From contig JAETNQ010000001.1 of NCBI GenBank assembly GCA_021772075.1, positions 62,001 to 126,000 of the forward strand: a stretch of 64,000 bases of DNA, read 5' to 3'. Shown here in pieces: positions 52,614 to 61,133 of the stretch. Source of the DNA: Lachnospiraceae bacterium. Its GTDB lineage: Bacteria > Bacillota > Clostridia > Lachnospirales > Lachnospiraceae. Within the stretch, counting starts at the first letter, position 1. Every line of letters begins with the position of its first letter. The position numbers and the translations under genes were made by a program. The notes under the pieces are model-generated. The model was not told the origin of the DNA. It did no database searches and saw nothing but the letters and a program-made list of their open reading frames with translations.

Positions 52614-53795
52614 ATGGCAGGCGGACGGCAGGAGAGAAAACGGGATACGGACAAAATATGGAAAGGCGGTATAGGTATTTTGCTTATACTGCTTTTGCTG
52701 TTTCTTGGAATTGGATCTTGGATATTGCGTATTTTGGAAGCGCCATCCGATCTCTTTTTTTATACAGCGATTTTGATGATGCTGTACGGAGGAGCAAATT
52801 TAGCAGCATTCTGTATTATTTATTTCATAGCTGCCAAAAATATCAACGGCATTTTATATCGGTTCAGCGACATGGTGGAGAACCTGATCGGCGGAAAAGA
52901 AAATTTGGCTTTTCCTATGGCTGAAGATACGGTATTGTCCAAGCTTCAGGAGCAGCTTTTCCGATTATATGATATCCTGCGTTCTTACGAAGACAGGGAG
53001 CATCAATTCAGGAAGCAGCTGAATGAGAATATTGGCAACCTGGTGCATCAGATCAATACGCCGATTACAAATCTGAAAATTTATGCCGGTTTTTTGAAAA
53101 GGGACGACCTGACGGAGGAAGAAAAAATACAGTTTGCACGGTGTATGGAAGACCAAGCGGAAAAATTGAGATGGCTTGGAGAAGGGTTTTCAAAAATGTC
53201 CCGCCTGGAGACTGGTATTATCAGACAAAAGCCGAAAAAACAGGAGATTTTGCCTGTTATACTGAATGCGGTAAATCAGGTAATGGAAAAAGCCGGGCAG
53301 AAGGAGATGGATATAAGGTTGGCGGGAGAGCAGCATATTTGGGCTGTAATCGATGGAAAATGGACTTCGGAGGCGGTTTTTAATGTGTTGGATAACGCGG
53401 TGAAGTACGGAAACAGGGGAAGCGTCATTGAGATAGAGCTGGCGGAATTGACAGGATATGCGCAGATATTGATCCGGAATGAGGGGATAGGGATCGGAAG
53501 AGAGGAATACCATAAGGTTTTCCAGCGTTTTTACCGGGGAAAAAAGGCGGCGGAGGAAGAAGGAGTCGGATTGGGGCTGACGATCGCCAGGGAAGTGCTG
53601 GAAGGAGAGAGGGGATATATCAAAGTGGAAACTCTTTGCGATGGCAGGACGGAATTTTCTTTATATTTGAGCAGATATTGGCACGATATGGAAGAGGAAA
53701 AAGTTATGTTAGAGCAATTAAAGTTTCCAAAAGAAATTGCAGAAAATGAGAAAAAAAGCGGAAAATGCGAAAGTAGGTATTTTGGCAGAAGATAA
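52614..53795 (+). CDS. Sensor histidine kinase
   Basis: 393 residues, three bases after the response regulator. Two transmembrane segments (about 17-38 and 48-72) with almost no extracellular loop, a feature of BceS-type intramembrane sensors that read transporter state. Phospho-acceptor His in NLVHQINTPITNL; N-box FNVLDNAVKYG; GVGLGLTIAREV is the G-box. Partner of the 51933 regulator. Confidence 0.9.
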   Translation: MAGGRQERKRDTDKIWKGGIGILLILLLLFLGIGSWILRILEAPSDLFFYTAILMMLYGGANLAAFCIIYFIAAKNINGILYRFSDMVENLIGGKENLAFPMAEDTVLSKLQEQLFRLYDILRSYEDREHQFRKQLNENIGNLVHQINTPITNLKIYAGFLKRDDLTEEEKIQFARCMEDQAEKLRWLGEGFSKMSRLETGIIRQKPKKQEILPVILNAVNQVMEKAGQKEMDIRLAGEQHIWAVIDGKWTSEAVFNVLDNAVKYGNRGSVIEIELAELTGYAQILIRNEGIGIGREEYHKVFQRFYRGKKAAEEEGVGLGLTIAREVLEGERGYIKVETLCDGRTEFSLYLSRYWHDMEEEKVMLEQLKFPKEIAENEKKSGKCESRYFGRR

Positions 53796-53810
53796 GACCG
53801 GCTTTTTTAT

Positions 53811-53990
53811 ATGGGCGGGTCTTCCGGTGGAGCAAAACCGAAGGTTTTTATTAAAAAGAACGGGGAGGAAGAATTGATATTGGTTGGAAAATCCCCGGGG
53901 CTTTCAAAGAGGTGGATGGTAAAAACAATAAAAGAGATAGAAGAGATTGTTTTTACCGAGTTAGGGGACATTTTAAAGTCATACCGGTAA
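53811..53990 (+). pseudogene. HipA-like N-terminal fragment
   Basis: A 59-codon frame reads MGGSSGGAKPKVFIKKNGEEELILVGKSPG..., closely resembling the conserved GSSGGARPKV segment of HipA serine/threonine kinase toxins, then degenerates and stops. No ribosome site. The rest of this 381-bp gap (to 54176) contains another short remnant-like stretch (about 54010-54066) and the promoter at 54075. Most likely the leftover of a lost hipBA locus. Confidence 0.45.
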
Positions 53991-54074
53991 TTTGATTTAG
54001 CGAACTATACCAAAGCGCCGGATCAGGAATATGCGGAAAGTAAAAAGGGATTGCTAAAAATATAGTTTCGTTTG

Positions 54075-54104
54075 TTGACTTTGTGAAAGGGCATATGTTA
54101 GAAT
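54075..54104 (+). promoter_or_regulatory. Promoter for the HPr-like gene
   Basis: TTGACT (54075-54080), 18-nt spacer, TAGAAT (54099-54104). Confidence 0.5.
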
Positions 54105-54176
54105 AAGCCAAATAATTAATCAGGGCTATAGGAATGGATGGACGGAATATGTTTTCATGAAAGGAGAGACGGTAAA

Positions 54177-54437
54177 GTGGAACCAATCAGAGTTTTATTT
54201 CAGTCAATGGAAGACTGCCAGAGATTTGTACTGGCTGTTGAAAATTACCCGTTTCACGTTGATTTACGAAGTGGAAGGCATGTGATAGACGGGAAATCCA
54301 TGCTTGGAATCTTAGGATTCGGATTGCATCGGGTGCTGGATCTGCGGCTTCATACAGATGACAGAAAGCTGACAGAGGAAGTCATGGGTAAGATTGAGTT
54401 TTGCATTTGCAGGGAAAACATGAATATCGCTATTTAG
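54177..54437 (+). CDS. HPr-like protein without the active-site histidine
   Basis: 86 residues from GTG 54177 (AAAGGAGAG upstream). HVDLRSGRHVIDGKSMLGILGFGL matches the beta-strand/Ser46-helix region of HPr (KSMLGILGF), but the His15-containing segment is replaced by a different N-terminus (VLFQSMEDCQRFVLAVENY). Such clostridial HPr-like proteins probably lack phosphotransfer and act as regulators; this is inference. Confidence 0.7.
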   Translation: MEPIRVLFQSMEDCQRFVLAVENYPFHVDLRSGRHVIDGKSMLGILGFGLHRVLDLRLHTDDRKLTEEVMGKIEFCICRENMNIAI

Positions 54438-54461
54438 AGAGTAACACATTCCTATGGGGGG

Positions 54462-54494
54462 CCGCCGGATTTGAGCAGTAAAAAATCCGGCGGT
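54462..54494 (+). terminator. Terminator-like hairpin
   Basis: CCGCCGGATTT and AAATCCGGCGG form an 11-bp perfect stem between the HPr-like and dehydrogenase genes; only a short T3 follows, so termination may be partial. Confidence 0.6.
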
Positions 54495-54576
54495 TTGAGC
54501 TTGTCTGAATAATCTTTGCGAAAGCAAGCGGTGTAAAGATATATTTTCGGTTCCTGTCACGAACCGGAGGAAAGGC

Positions 54577-55551
54577 ATGGTTAAATATATGAAGATAGTA
54601 GTATTGGAAAGAGGAAGCGTAGGAATGGATGTTTCGGTAGACTGCCTGAAAGAGCTGGGCGATCTTGAAATATACCATAATACGGTTGCGGGAGAAGTCG
54701 AGGAAAGGATAAAGGACGCGGATATCATTATCGCCAATAAAGCCCCGTTGAACAAAGAGACGCTGAAAGACGCGGGTTCCCTGAAGCTGGTTTGTGAATT
54801 TGCGACAGGTTTTGATAATGTAGATTTGGAATATTGCGACGAAAAGGGGATACGGGTGGTAAACGTGGTGGATTATTCTACCGCTGCGGTAGCGCAGCAT
54901 ACCTTTGCCCTTTGTTTTTATGTGCTGGAAAAGTTGAATCATTACGACCATTATGTAAAATCGGGAGAATACGCTTCCCAAAGCAGATTTTCCAATTTTG
55001 ATATTCCTTTTACCGAACTGGATGGAAAAGTATGGGGAATCGTAGGAATGGGCAATATCGGAAGAAGGGTGGCAAAGATCGCGGAAGCATTCGGATGCAA
55101 GGTCATTTTCTATTCGGCCTCCGGGAAAAGCACATGCAAAGAGTATAAGAGGGTGGATTTGGATACTTTATTAAAAGAGTCGGATTTTCTCTCCCTTCAT
55201 TGTCCGCTGAGTGACAGGACAAGAAACCTGATTGATTTGGATGCCCTAAAGAAAATGAAAAAAAGTTCGATATTAATTAATGTGGCAAGAGGGCCGGTAG
55301 TGGATGACGGGGCATTATATACCGCGTTGACGGAAAATATGATTGCCGGCGCAGGACTGGATGTGACGGGAACGGAACCTATGAAGGATACCAATCCTTT
55401 AAGCAGGATTATGGACAGCAACAAGCTGATTATTACTCCGCATTTGGCGTGGGCGAGTATAGAGGCCAGAAACAGGGTAGTGGAAGAAACATATAAGAAT
55501 ATTAAGGCTTTTTATGAAGGGGAAAGGAGAAATGCAGTGGGACGCTGCTGA
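54577..55551 (+). CDS. D-isomer-specific 2-hydroxyacid dehydrogenase
   Basis: 324 residues, GGAGG before the ATG. NAD-binding GMGNIGRRVAKIAEAFG, conserved Arg in INVARGPVVDD, Glu in DVTGTEP, His in ITPHLAW. Reduces a 2-oxo acid to the D-hydroxy acid; closest in style to glycerate/hydroxypyruvate reductases. Substrate cannot be fixed from sequence alone. Confidence 0.9.
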   Translation: MVKYMKIVVLERGSVGMDVSVDCLKELGDLEIYHNTVAGEVEERIKDADIIIANKAPLNKETLKDAGSLKLVCEFATGFDNVDLEYCDEKGIRVVNVVDYSTAAVAQHTFALCFYVLEKLNHYDHYVKSGEYASQSRFSNFDIPFTELDGKVWGIVGMGNIGRRVAKIAEAFGCKVIFYSASGKSTCKEYKRVDLDTLLKESDFLSLHCPLSDRTRNLIDLDALKKMKKSSILINVARGPVVDDGALYTALTENMIAGAGLDVTGTEPMKDTNPLSRIMDSNKLIITPHLAWASIEARNRVVEETYKNIKAFYEGERRNAVGRC

Positions 55552-55661
55552 TGATATTTTGGGCAGTATATTTTAAAATATGCGTATTGCTGTATTTTGA
55601 ATGACTTGAAACATAATTAGCTATAATAAGAATATCAAATGAAAGAAGAAAGGGCATTGTA

Positions 55662-56501
55662 ATGAAAAATAAGAAATGGATGTGGATCATAATAGGATGC
55701 GCCGTTGTAATCGGAGGAGCGGCGGCGGTTATATATGGAATGGGAGCCGGAAAGGGCAGTAAAGAAGAAGGAGAACCGATTTCGGCAATGTATGTGCCTT
55801 ATGGGGAGGATGGTTATATTTTTGTCAGCGAACAGGCAGGAGTTTTTACGGTAACCGCACCGGAAGAAGCATATCAGGTACAGGATATGAATGGGAACAA
55901 GATTTCCATTCACGAACTGAAGAAGGGAAACGTAGTAAAGATTTATGGAAACGGGATTATGGCGGAGTCTTACCCGGGGCAGTATCCGGGCGTGACACGG
56001 ATAGAGGTGGAATCGGAAGGAGATCCTTCGGATGCAGACCAGTACCAGGAAATCGTGGATGAGCTTTATACGGAGCCGGATCCGGCAGAACCGCCTACGC
56101 TGCAGGTAAATTATGTGACATCTATGGCCGATGTTACAGTAATGGCGGCAAGAGGCGGATATGAATGGGTTTATATGGACAAGGACGGCCTGAGCAATGC
56201 GGTCGTTGCGGACAGCGTCCCCGTATTGGACTGGGGAGATCTGTTAGTGGATATTACTTTGTCGGAGCCGCTGGATCTGACGCTTTCTTTTTCGGATGAA
56301 CCTTTGGAAGTAGAAGTGGTCCGTTATGACTCTTCTTTGCTGGGAAAGGGACAGGAGATGCCGGAGGGGGAAAAGGTAACGGTGTCGGAGAAAGAAGGAA
56401 AACGGATGATAGAAGGCGTTGACGGCAATTATGTGTACGAGGTTTTGGGAATCTGGGAAAATGGAAGAGCCACATATGGATTTTTGACGGTGGAGAAATA
56501 A
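55662..56501 (+). CDS. Secreted or membrane-anchored protein of unknown function
   Basis: 279 residues. One N-terminal membrane anchor (WMWIIIGCAVVIGGAAAVIYGMG), then an extracellular beta-rich region (ISAMYVPYGEDGYIFV; GNVVKIYGNGIMAESYPGQYPGVTRIEV, an OB-like stretch) and an acidic linker (EPDPAEPPTLQV). No lipobox. Family not recognised; own terminator follows. Confidence 0.6.
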   Translation: MKNKKWMWIIIGCAVVIGGAAAVIYGMGAGKGSKEEGEPISAMYVPYGEDGYIFVSEQAGVFTVTAPEEAYQVQDMNGNKISIHELKKGNVVKIYGNGIMAESYPGQYPGVTRIEVESEGDPSDADQYQEIVDELYTEPDPAEPPTLQVNYVTSMADVTVMAARGGYEWVYMDKDGLSNAVVADSVPVLDWGDLLVDITLSEPLDLTLSFSDEPLEVEVVRYDSSLLGKGQEMPEGEKVTVSEKEGKRMIEGVDGNYVYEVLGIWENGRATYGFLTVEK

Positions 56502-56527
56502 AAGATAACAGAGCAATAGAAAGTAAA

Positions 56528-56564
56528 AACTGCTGTCCGGTATTGTTGAAGGGCAGCAGTTTTT
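56528..56564 (+). terminator. Rho-independent terminator
   Basis: AACTGCTGTCC (56528-56538) pairs with GGGCAGCAGTT (56551-56561) with one wobble; T5 follows. Confidence 0.8.
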
Positions 56565-56620
56565 GTTACAATAAGCTGGCTCGCAGAGCGTGGCAGCGTT
56601 TGTTTGTATATTATTTGTGC

Positions 56621-56794
56621 TTAGTTATAGTTATCTATGCAAGGCTGGAACATACTTTTGTCAATGCCGCAAACGGGGCATACCCAGTCGTCAGGAAGAT
56701 CTTCAAAAGCGGTGCCGGGAGCAATGCCGTGTTCGGGATCGCCTTTTTCAGGATCATATGTGTAGCCACAGGGATTACAAAAATATTTTTTCAT
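56621..56794 (-). CDS. Rubredoxin
   Basis: 57 residues on the minus strand; [20 protein letters not shown] then [13 protein letters not shown] carries the four Fe-binding cysteines (two CxxC). Small electron carrier, often reducing rubrerythrin in anaerobes; a rubrerythrin is encoded at 61753. The Met at 56794 follows AAGGAGG. Confidence 0.95.
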   Translation of the reverse strand: MKKYFCNPCGYTYDPEKGDPEHGIAPGTAFEDLPDDWVCPVCGIDKSMFQPCIDNYN

Positions 56795-56914
56795 TTCCAA
56801 GTCCTCCTTAATATATAAAATCATAATATTTCTTAGCCAAGGTATCGGTTAAGCTGTAAATATTGTAGCATTTCCAAGGGTTTGCGTCAAGAGAAAAGCA
56901 GGGAGGGATATAGA

Positions 56915-58531
56915 TTATCTCCACTCCCGGCGGAGGTATTCTTTCCTTTGCCGTAAAAAATCCAGAACTGCGGAAGTCTGGCTGTCATAATAATTCCGGG
57001 CTTCTTCTATACCTGACGTACCGCAGCGGTTCCAACGGATATAATCCATAACAGCGCTTTTTTCTATTTCTTCTTTCCAGAGAGAGAATTCTGACTGTGC
57101 CAGCTGATTGAGGTAAGGATATAATGTTTCTTCGTATGTGCCGGCAATATTATGGTATATTGCATCGTTGTAATATAAGAGCTGCCACCACTTTAATGTT
57201 CCGGGGACCTCCCGCGCAGAAAATCCTTCCGGGTCAAGATAATCGATATTTTCCTGCGTCCGCTCAACGCCATATGCCCAGTCATAATCCCACGCGGGCC
57301 CTGCATAAAGGACGCCGTTCTGGTCCTTATAAAAATACTGGCTGGTTGATGAGCAGTCAATGTTCTTGCTGACCTCTTCCACCAGGTATTTTGCGATAAA
57401 GCTGGGGATATCAATGTATTGTGAAAGCTCTTCCACACTGTTTTCTGCTGCGCCGGAAACCATGGCATTTTCACATTCCTGCATATAGGAAGAAATATAC
57501 TGGTACTGTGCCTCTGATAACAAAGAAGGGGATTTGGAAACCACATATGCGCCGCTGGCTAGTATAAATCCGCTGGCTTCATCTGCATAGCGCCCTGCAT
57601 GATCCATTTCCAAGAGATAACCGCCTGTTATATTATCAGGATTTTTTTCATAATTCCACCATTTTCCTGTAACGGAATGATTCCAATCGTCCAGCGCCAT
57701 GCCTGTAGTAGACTGGGAAACCGAATTCTGAAAGCGGTTAAGCTGTTTCGTTTCTGATTCCAGATTCCGGATGCCCAGGCTGTCCGGCGTTATTTTTTGG
57801 TACATTTCATAAATTCCCTGAAAAGAACCATTAATATATAAATTTATACAGCCGCCTTCCATATAAGGAGCCTCCATTGCTCTTGCCATTTCATTGGATA
57901 TCCGATTGCGCAGAAAACTGATATCGCTGGATGCAATTAATACAAATTCCGATGCCCTGCTATTGTTTTCCGATATGGGCGCAGCGTTTTCCAAAGTGAT
58001 ATTAAAAGGCTTTTTTTCCTGTTCCCAACTGCTGTTTCCCCTTCCTTTGATTTTTTCCAATGCTCCGGTATAGACATTTGTTCCGTCCGCATGGAAGATG
58101 AATGCCTGTCCTGCATCAGAAACGGTTTTATCCGAACTAATATAAGAAAGGTCGTGTTCCAGCGTTAAAAAAACGGAAGGGATTTCCGACCCCGCCAAAA
58201 TGGTCAATATATGTTCCTGGTCTATAGGAATGCGGATGCCGGATTCCGATATGCTGGCTGGAAGAGAGGTGTCAAATCCCTCTCCTGCAAGAAATTTTCC
58301 TTCTGCCCAAGAAGGCAAAAAAAGATAATAATTCCCTCCATCGGATGGAAAAGCATCGACTGTAATCGAATAGTCCTTTGTCTGGATTTTTGCAGTTATG
58401 GCAGTTTCCGAAGGTGCATCCTGCACAAACCGAATCCATACTGTTTCAGAGCGCTTCCATTCCTGAAAGAAACAAATTATGAAAAGAAAGAAAAAAATGG
58501 ATAATAGGATTATTTTTGTTCTTTTGCCCAT
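56915..58531 (-). CDS. CotH-family kinase-like protein
   Basis: 538 residues starting MGKRTKIILLSIFFFLF, a signal/anchor segment, so the kinase-like domain is outside the membrane. KIKGRGNSSWEQEKKPFNITL, NIDCSS, and GPAWDYDWAYG are CotH signatures (CotH phosphorylates spore-coat CotB and CotG in Bacillus). GGTGAG precedes Met 58531. It belongs to a three-gene minus-strand cluster with DUF4956 and VTC-domain genes, a combination recurring in Firmicutes. Confidence 0.85.
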   Translation of the reverse strand: MGKRTKIILLSIFFFLFIICFFQEWKRSETVWIRFVQDAPSETAITAKIQTKDYSITVDAFPSDGGNYYLFLPSWAEGKFLAGEGFDTSLPASISESGIRIPIDQEHILTILAGSEIPSVFLTLEHDLSYISSDKTVSDAGQAFIFHADGTNVYTGALEKIKGRGNSSWEQEKKPFNITLENAAPISENNSRASEFVLIASSDISFLRNRISNEMARAMEAPYMEGGCINLYINGSFQGIYEMYQKITPDSLGIRNLESETKQLNRFQNSVSQSTTGMALDDWNHSVTGKWWNYEKNPDNITGGYLLEMDHAGRYADEASGFILASGAYVVSKSPSLLSEAQYQYISSYMQECENAMVSGAAENSVEELSQYIDIPSFIAKYLVEEVSKNIDCSSTSQYFYKDQNGVLYAGPAWDYDWAYGVERTQENIDYLDPEGFSAREVPGTLKWWQLLYYNDAIYHNIAGTYEETLYPYLNQLAQSEFSLWKEEIEKSAVMDYIRWNRCGTSGIEEARNYYDSQTSAVLDFLRQRKEYLRREWR

Positions 58532-58556
58532 TACACTCACCGCTTTATATCTGCTG

Positions 58557-59210
58557 TTAATATACTGCTTCCCCATCGTGTGCAATCATGGAAGCATGAA
58601 GGATATGTTCCGCTGCAGAGACTTCTTCCAAAAGTTCGCCTTCTTTTCTTGTCCTGCATTCCACAATCATATCCATGCCGTCTGCCGTCCGGCTGCGAGT
58701 TTTTATTCTTGGATGTTTGGCATATTTGGAAACGATCGGAAGGATATCCCCTTCTTTTCCTTCTTTATCCATATTGACTACAAGTAGCACCGATGCTCTT
58801 TTTTCAGGCAGCAGCTCCAAAAGCAGAAGCATAATTGTCACTGCAAGGCAGACAGCAAAGGCAAGCGCATAATTTCTGGCTCCGAGGATAATCCCTATGC
58901 TGATGGCCCAAAAGAGAAAAAGCAGGTCTTTCGGTTCTTTAATAGCTGTCCGGAACCTGACGATAGATAAAGCGCCGACCATTCCCAAAGAAATCACAAG
59001 ATTGGACTGCATAGCCAGAATGATACCCGCTGTAATTACAGGAAGCACTCCTAAAACAATATTGAATTGTTTGTTATAGAATCCTTTTTTCTGTGAAAAC
59101 CAATATACGCCATAGATATAAAGAGAAAATAAAATCCCTGCTCCTAAAGTATTGTAAATTGCCCGCATGGATAGTGTATTATTTTCCATGGTTTCCAAAA
59201 TTGATTTCAT
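58557..59210 (-). CDS. DUF4956 membrane protein
   Basis: 217 residues with four transmembrane segments in the first 135 residues (TLGAGILFSLYIYGVYW; IVLGVLPVITAGIILAM; GMVGALSIVRFRTAIKEPKDLLFLFWAISIGIILGA; YALAFAVCLAVTIMLLLLEL) and a ferredoxin-like cytoplasmic tail. SIVRFRTAIKEP is the DUF4956 hallmark. Usually found beside VTC-domain proteins; function unknown. Confidence 0.85.
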   Translation of the reverse strand: MKSILETMENNTLSMRAIYNTLGAGILFSLYIYGVYWFSQKKGFYNKQFNIVLGVLPVITAGIILAMQSNLVISLGMVGALSIVRFRTAIKEPKDLLFLFWAISIGIILGARNYALAFAVCLAVTIMLLLLELLPEKRASVLLVVNMDKEGKEGDILPIVSKYAKHPRIKTRSRTADGMDMIVECRTRKEGELLEEVSAAEHILHASMIAHDGEAVY

Positions 59211-59220
59211 AATTTTATGC

Positions 59221-59928
59221 TCATCTTTCTGTTGTATTTTTCATTCTGCACATGGTATATTTTGAAAATTTGGTTCGTTCCATTTTTCCCGTATTGAGAA
59301 TCTGCCTGATGCATCCCGGAAGGAACTCATCATATTTGACTTCCATCACATATTCACCGTCCGTCATAACGGGCTGCTTGGGAAGAGCCTTTTCCCAAAA
59401 TCGATGTATCGACCCGGAAAATGCCAGGCGGCTGTCGAAGGTTATCCTTACATTTCCTTCCGGATAAGTAAATGCAGTCCTTTCATATGCAATAATAATT
59501 TTCGGCCTTAAGTAATTCCAAAGCATCTTCCGCCGGAAATCTGCCAATACTTTTCGGTTATCTTCTTCTTGGATGCCGCCCGCATCCCCGCGAAGAAAGC
59601 AGCGGCATTCCTCCAACGACAAGGAACAGCTCCTCTTGGTTGTCAGATCGTGGTTTTTTATTTTCTGCTCCAGGCGGATGCTTTCTTTGCTTTCATTGTA
59701 GATCCTTATCCTGTATTTGCTCCTTGGGGATATTCCGTCCAGATTTTCCATAAGAGCGGTATTCCATATGTCATCAAAGTAAACGCTCCGTATCCGGTAG
59801 TGTCCTTCAGGATAGTGGACATCCGGCTCCATAAAATGCCGGATTTGGAAAACGGCTGACGCGGCATCTCTTGCATCCATTATGTACTTTAATTCATGCC
59901 GGTATTTTTCTTTGTACTGTTCTATAAT
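59221..59928 (-). CDS. VTC-domain polyphosphate-polymerase-like protein
   Basis: About 236 residues. KYRHELKYIMD, HYRIRSVYFDD, YRIRIYN, RLEQKIK and MEVKYDEFLPGCIRQIL carry the conserved basic and acidic residues lining the VTC tunnel, where polyphosphate is made from ATP in yeast VTC4. Start is uncertain: the upstream TTG (59976) is the -35 TTGACA of the gene's promoter, so translation may begin at a non-ATG codon near 59928 after AAAGGGGTGGG. Last to first, the operon is VTC, DUF4956, CotH. Confidence 0.8.
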   Translation of the reverse strand: MIEQYKEKYRHELKYIMDARDAASAVFQIRHFMEPDVHYPEGHYRIRSVYFDDIWNTALMENLDGISPRSKYRIRIYNESKESIRLEQKIKNHDLTTKRSCSLSLEECRCFLRGDAGGIQEEDNRKVLADFRRKMLWNYLRPKIIIAYERTAFTYPEGNVRITFDSRLAFSGSIHRFWEKALPKQPVMTDGEYVMEVKYDEFLPGCIRQILNTGKMERTKFSKYTMCRMKNTTER

Positions 59929-59947
59929 CCCACCCCTTTTTAAGCAT

Positions 59948-59976
59948 ATTTTAGAGTTTATAACTCTATTTGTCAA
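59948..59976 (-). promoter_or_regulatory. Promoter of the VTC-DUF4956-CotH cluster
   Basis: On the minus strand TTGACA (59976-59971), 17 nt, TAAAAT (59953-59948). It lies between this cluster and the divergent XRE gene at 60022, whose product may regulate it. Confidence 0.6.
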
Positions 59977-60021
59977 TAGATATGCCTTTTTTCACTTATA
60001 CTATTCCGGAGGGCATAAACC

Positions 60022-60246
60022 ATGAGATATAATGAAAGAATACGTGAAATCAGAGAAAATCATTTTCTGACCCAGCAAAAGGTTGCTGATCTGCTTCATC
60101 TGGCTCAAAGGACATATGCAGATTATGAGAGCGGTAAAACGAGAATTCCTATTGATAATCTTTTGATTCTTGCCAGATTTTATAATGTGTCTATGGATTA
60201 TATTACAGGCGCAAGCAATATTAAGGCGGAATATCCAAAAACATAG
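60022..60246 (+). CDS. XRE-family regulator
   Basis: 74 residues: HTH domain IREIRENHFLTQQKVADLLHLAQRTYADYESGKTRIPIDNLLILARFYNVSMDYITG. CCGGAGGGC upstream of the ATG. Divergent from the VTC operon with 46 bp between the promoter -35 and the ATG, suggesting control of that operon. Confidence 0.85.
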   Translation: MRYNERIREIRENHFLTQQKVADLLHLAQRTYADYESGKTRIPIDNLLILARFYNVSMDYITGASNIKAEYPKT

Positions 60247-60298
60247 GCAGCCGCATATAGCGGCAAATTAGATTGAAAACGTAAAGAAGCAGAAAACA

Positions 60299-60339
60299 AC
60301 AGGCAGCGGCATTTGTTACAATGTTGCTGCCTGTCATTT
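60299..60339 (+). terminator. Terminator after the XRE gene
   Basis: ACAGGCAGC (60299-60307) and GCTGCCTGT (60326-60334) with inner pairing, then CATTTTT. It lies between convergent genes. Confidence 0.75.
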
Positions 60340-60357
60340 TTAGTATTCATAAGAAGA

Positions 60358-60546
60358 TTAGGAAATGTTTGCCTTTCTCTGTGTATTACGATTTTTTGCA
60401 GCTAAACGAAATGCTTTTTCCATTGCAGGAGTAAGTTCGGGAGAATCTTCATCAAATACAATTTCCTTTTTTGCCGCTTCCTCTATCTGCCTGATTTGTT
60501 CCTTTGTGGGTTTCTGGTTTCTATCCAAAGTAACTGTCCGTATCAT
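60358..60546 (-). CDS. BrnA-like antitoxin
   Basis: 62 residues from ATG 60546 (GGAG upstream): MIRTVTLDRNQKPTKEQIRQIEEAAKKEIVFDEDSPELTPAMEKAF. It overlaps the end of the toxin gene by 26 bp, the usual toxin-first brnT-brnA arrangement. It would bind the toxin and repress the operon. Confidence 0.75.
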   Translation of the reverse strand: MIRTVTLDRNQKPTKEQIRQIEEAAKKEIVFDEDSPELTPAMEKAFRLAAKNRNTQRKANIS

Positions 60547-60802
60547 AATAAATGCTCCTTTCTGTTTTGGTGGCAAGTCTTGCCGATATTAGACGTATGT
60601 TTTCTTTCCGTTCTGTATAAACGACAAACAGAATATCATTTACCATTCCGATAGTATTATAGCGGTCTTCTTTAATACTGTGTTCCATATCATATATTTC
60701 AATTCGTTGTAAATCGTTAAAAACTAACATTGCCGTTTCAAAATCAATTCCGTGTTTCTTTAAATTTAGTTGGTTTTTATCCTCATCCCATTCAAATTTC
60801 AA
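60521..60802 (-). CDS. BrnT-family toxin
   Basis: 93 residues from TTG 60802: KFEWDEDKNQLNLKKHGIDFETAMLVFND, EDRYNTIGMVNDILFVVYTERKENIRLISARLATKTERSIY is the BrnT (PF04365, RelE-like ribonuclease) pattern. In Brucella BrnT cleaves RNA and slows growth. Confidence 0.88.
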   Translation of the reverse strand: MKFEWDEDKNQLNLKKHGIDFETAMLVFNDLQRIEIYDMEHSIKEDRYNTIGMVNDILFVVYTERKENIRLISARLATKTERSIYYDTDSYFG

Positions 60803-61133
60803 TATGTCATTTTCCTTTACTTTTTTTGCTTATAGATATTATACACTATTTTAACAGGAAATAAAATAGTTGTTAATATGCAGACTATATAACTATTCTG
60901 TGAAAGAAAAGCGGCAGCAGGAGGATTATAAAAAGTTGTCCTAAGTGTAACAAAGGACAATCAAAAAGGGAACAAACCATTTCCGGTTCATTCCCTTACT
61001 TTTAAAATCCTTTAAAATGATACATTACATTATATAGGCGGGTAAAAATATTATTCAAAAAAGTGTCATTATCAAGTAAATTATGGTATAATTCATTTTG
61101 TTCAATCTGAATTTACAGAGAGGGAATTACAGC
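60803..61133. other. Gene-free interval
   Basis: 331 bp without a supported gene. It contains an imperfect hairpin, GGGAACAAACC with GGTTCATTCCC (60968-60995), AT-rich flanks and the upstream region of the acetyltransferase gene. No repeat, RNA or pseudogene recognised. Confidence 0.5.

Noticed and set aside
59929-59976. TTG 59976 as start of the VTC-domain gene
   Set aside because: The TTG belongs to a TTGACA -35 box with a well-spaced TAAAAT, so this codon would be upstream of the transcript.
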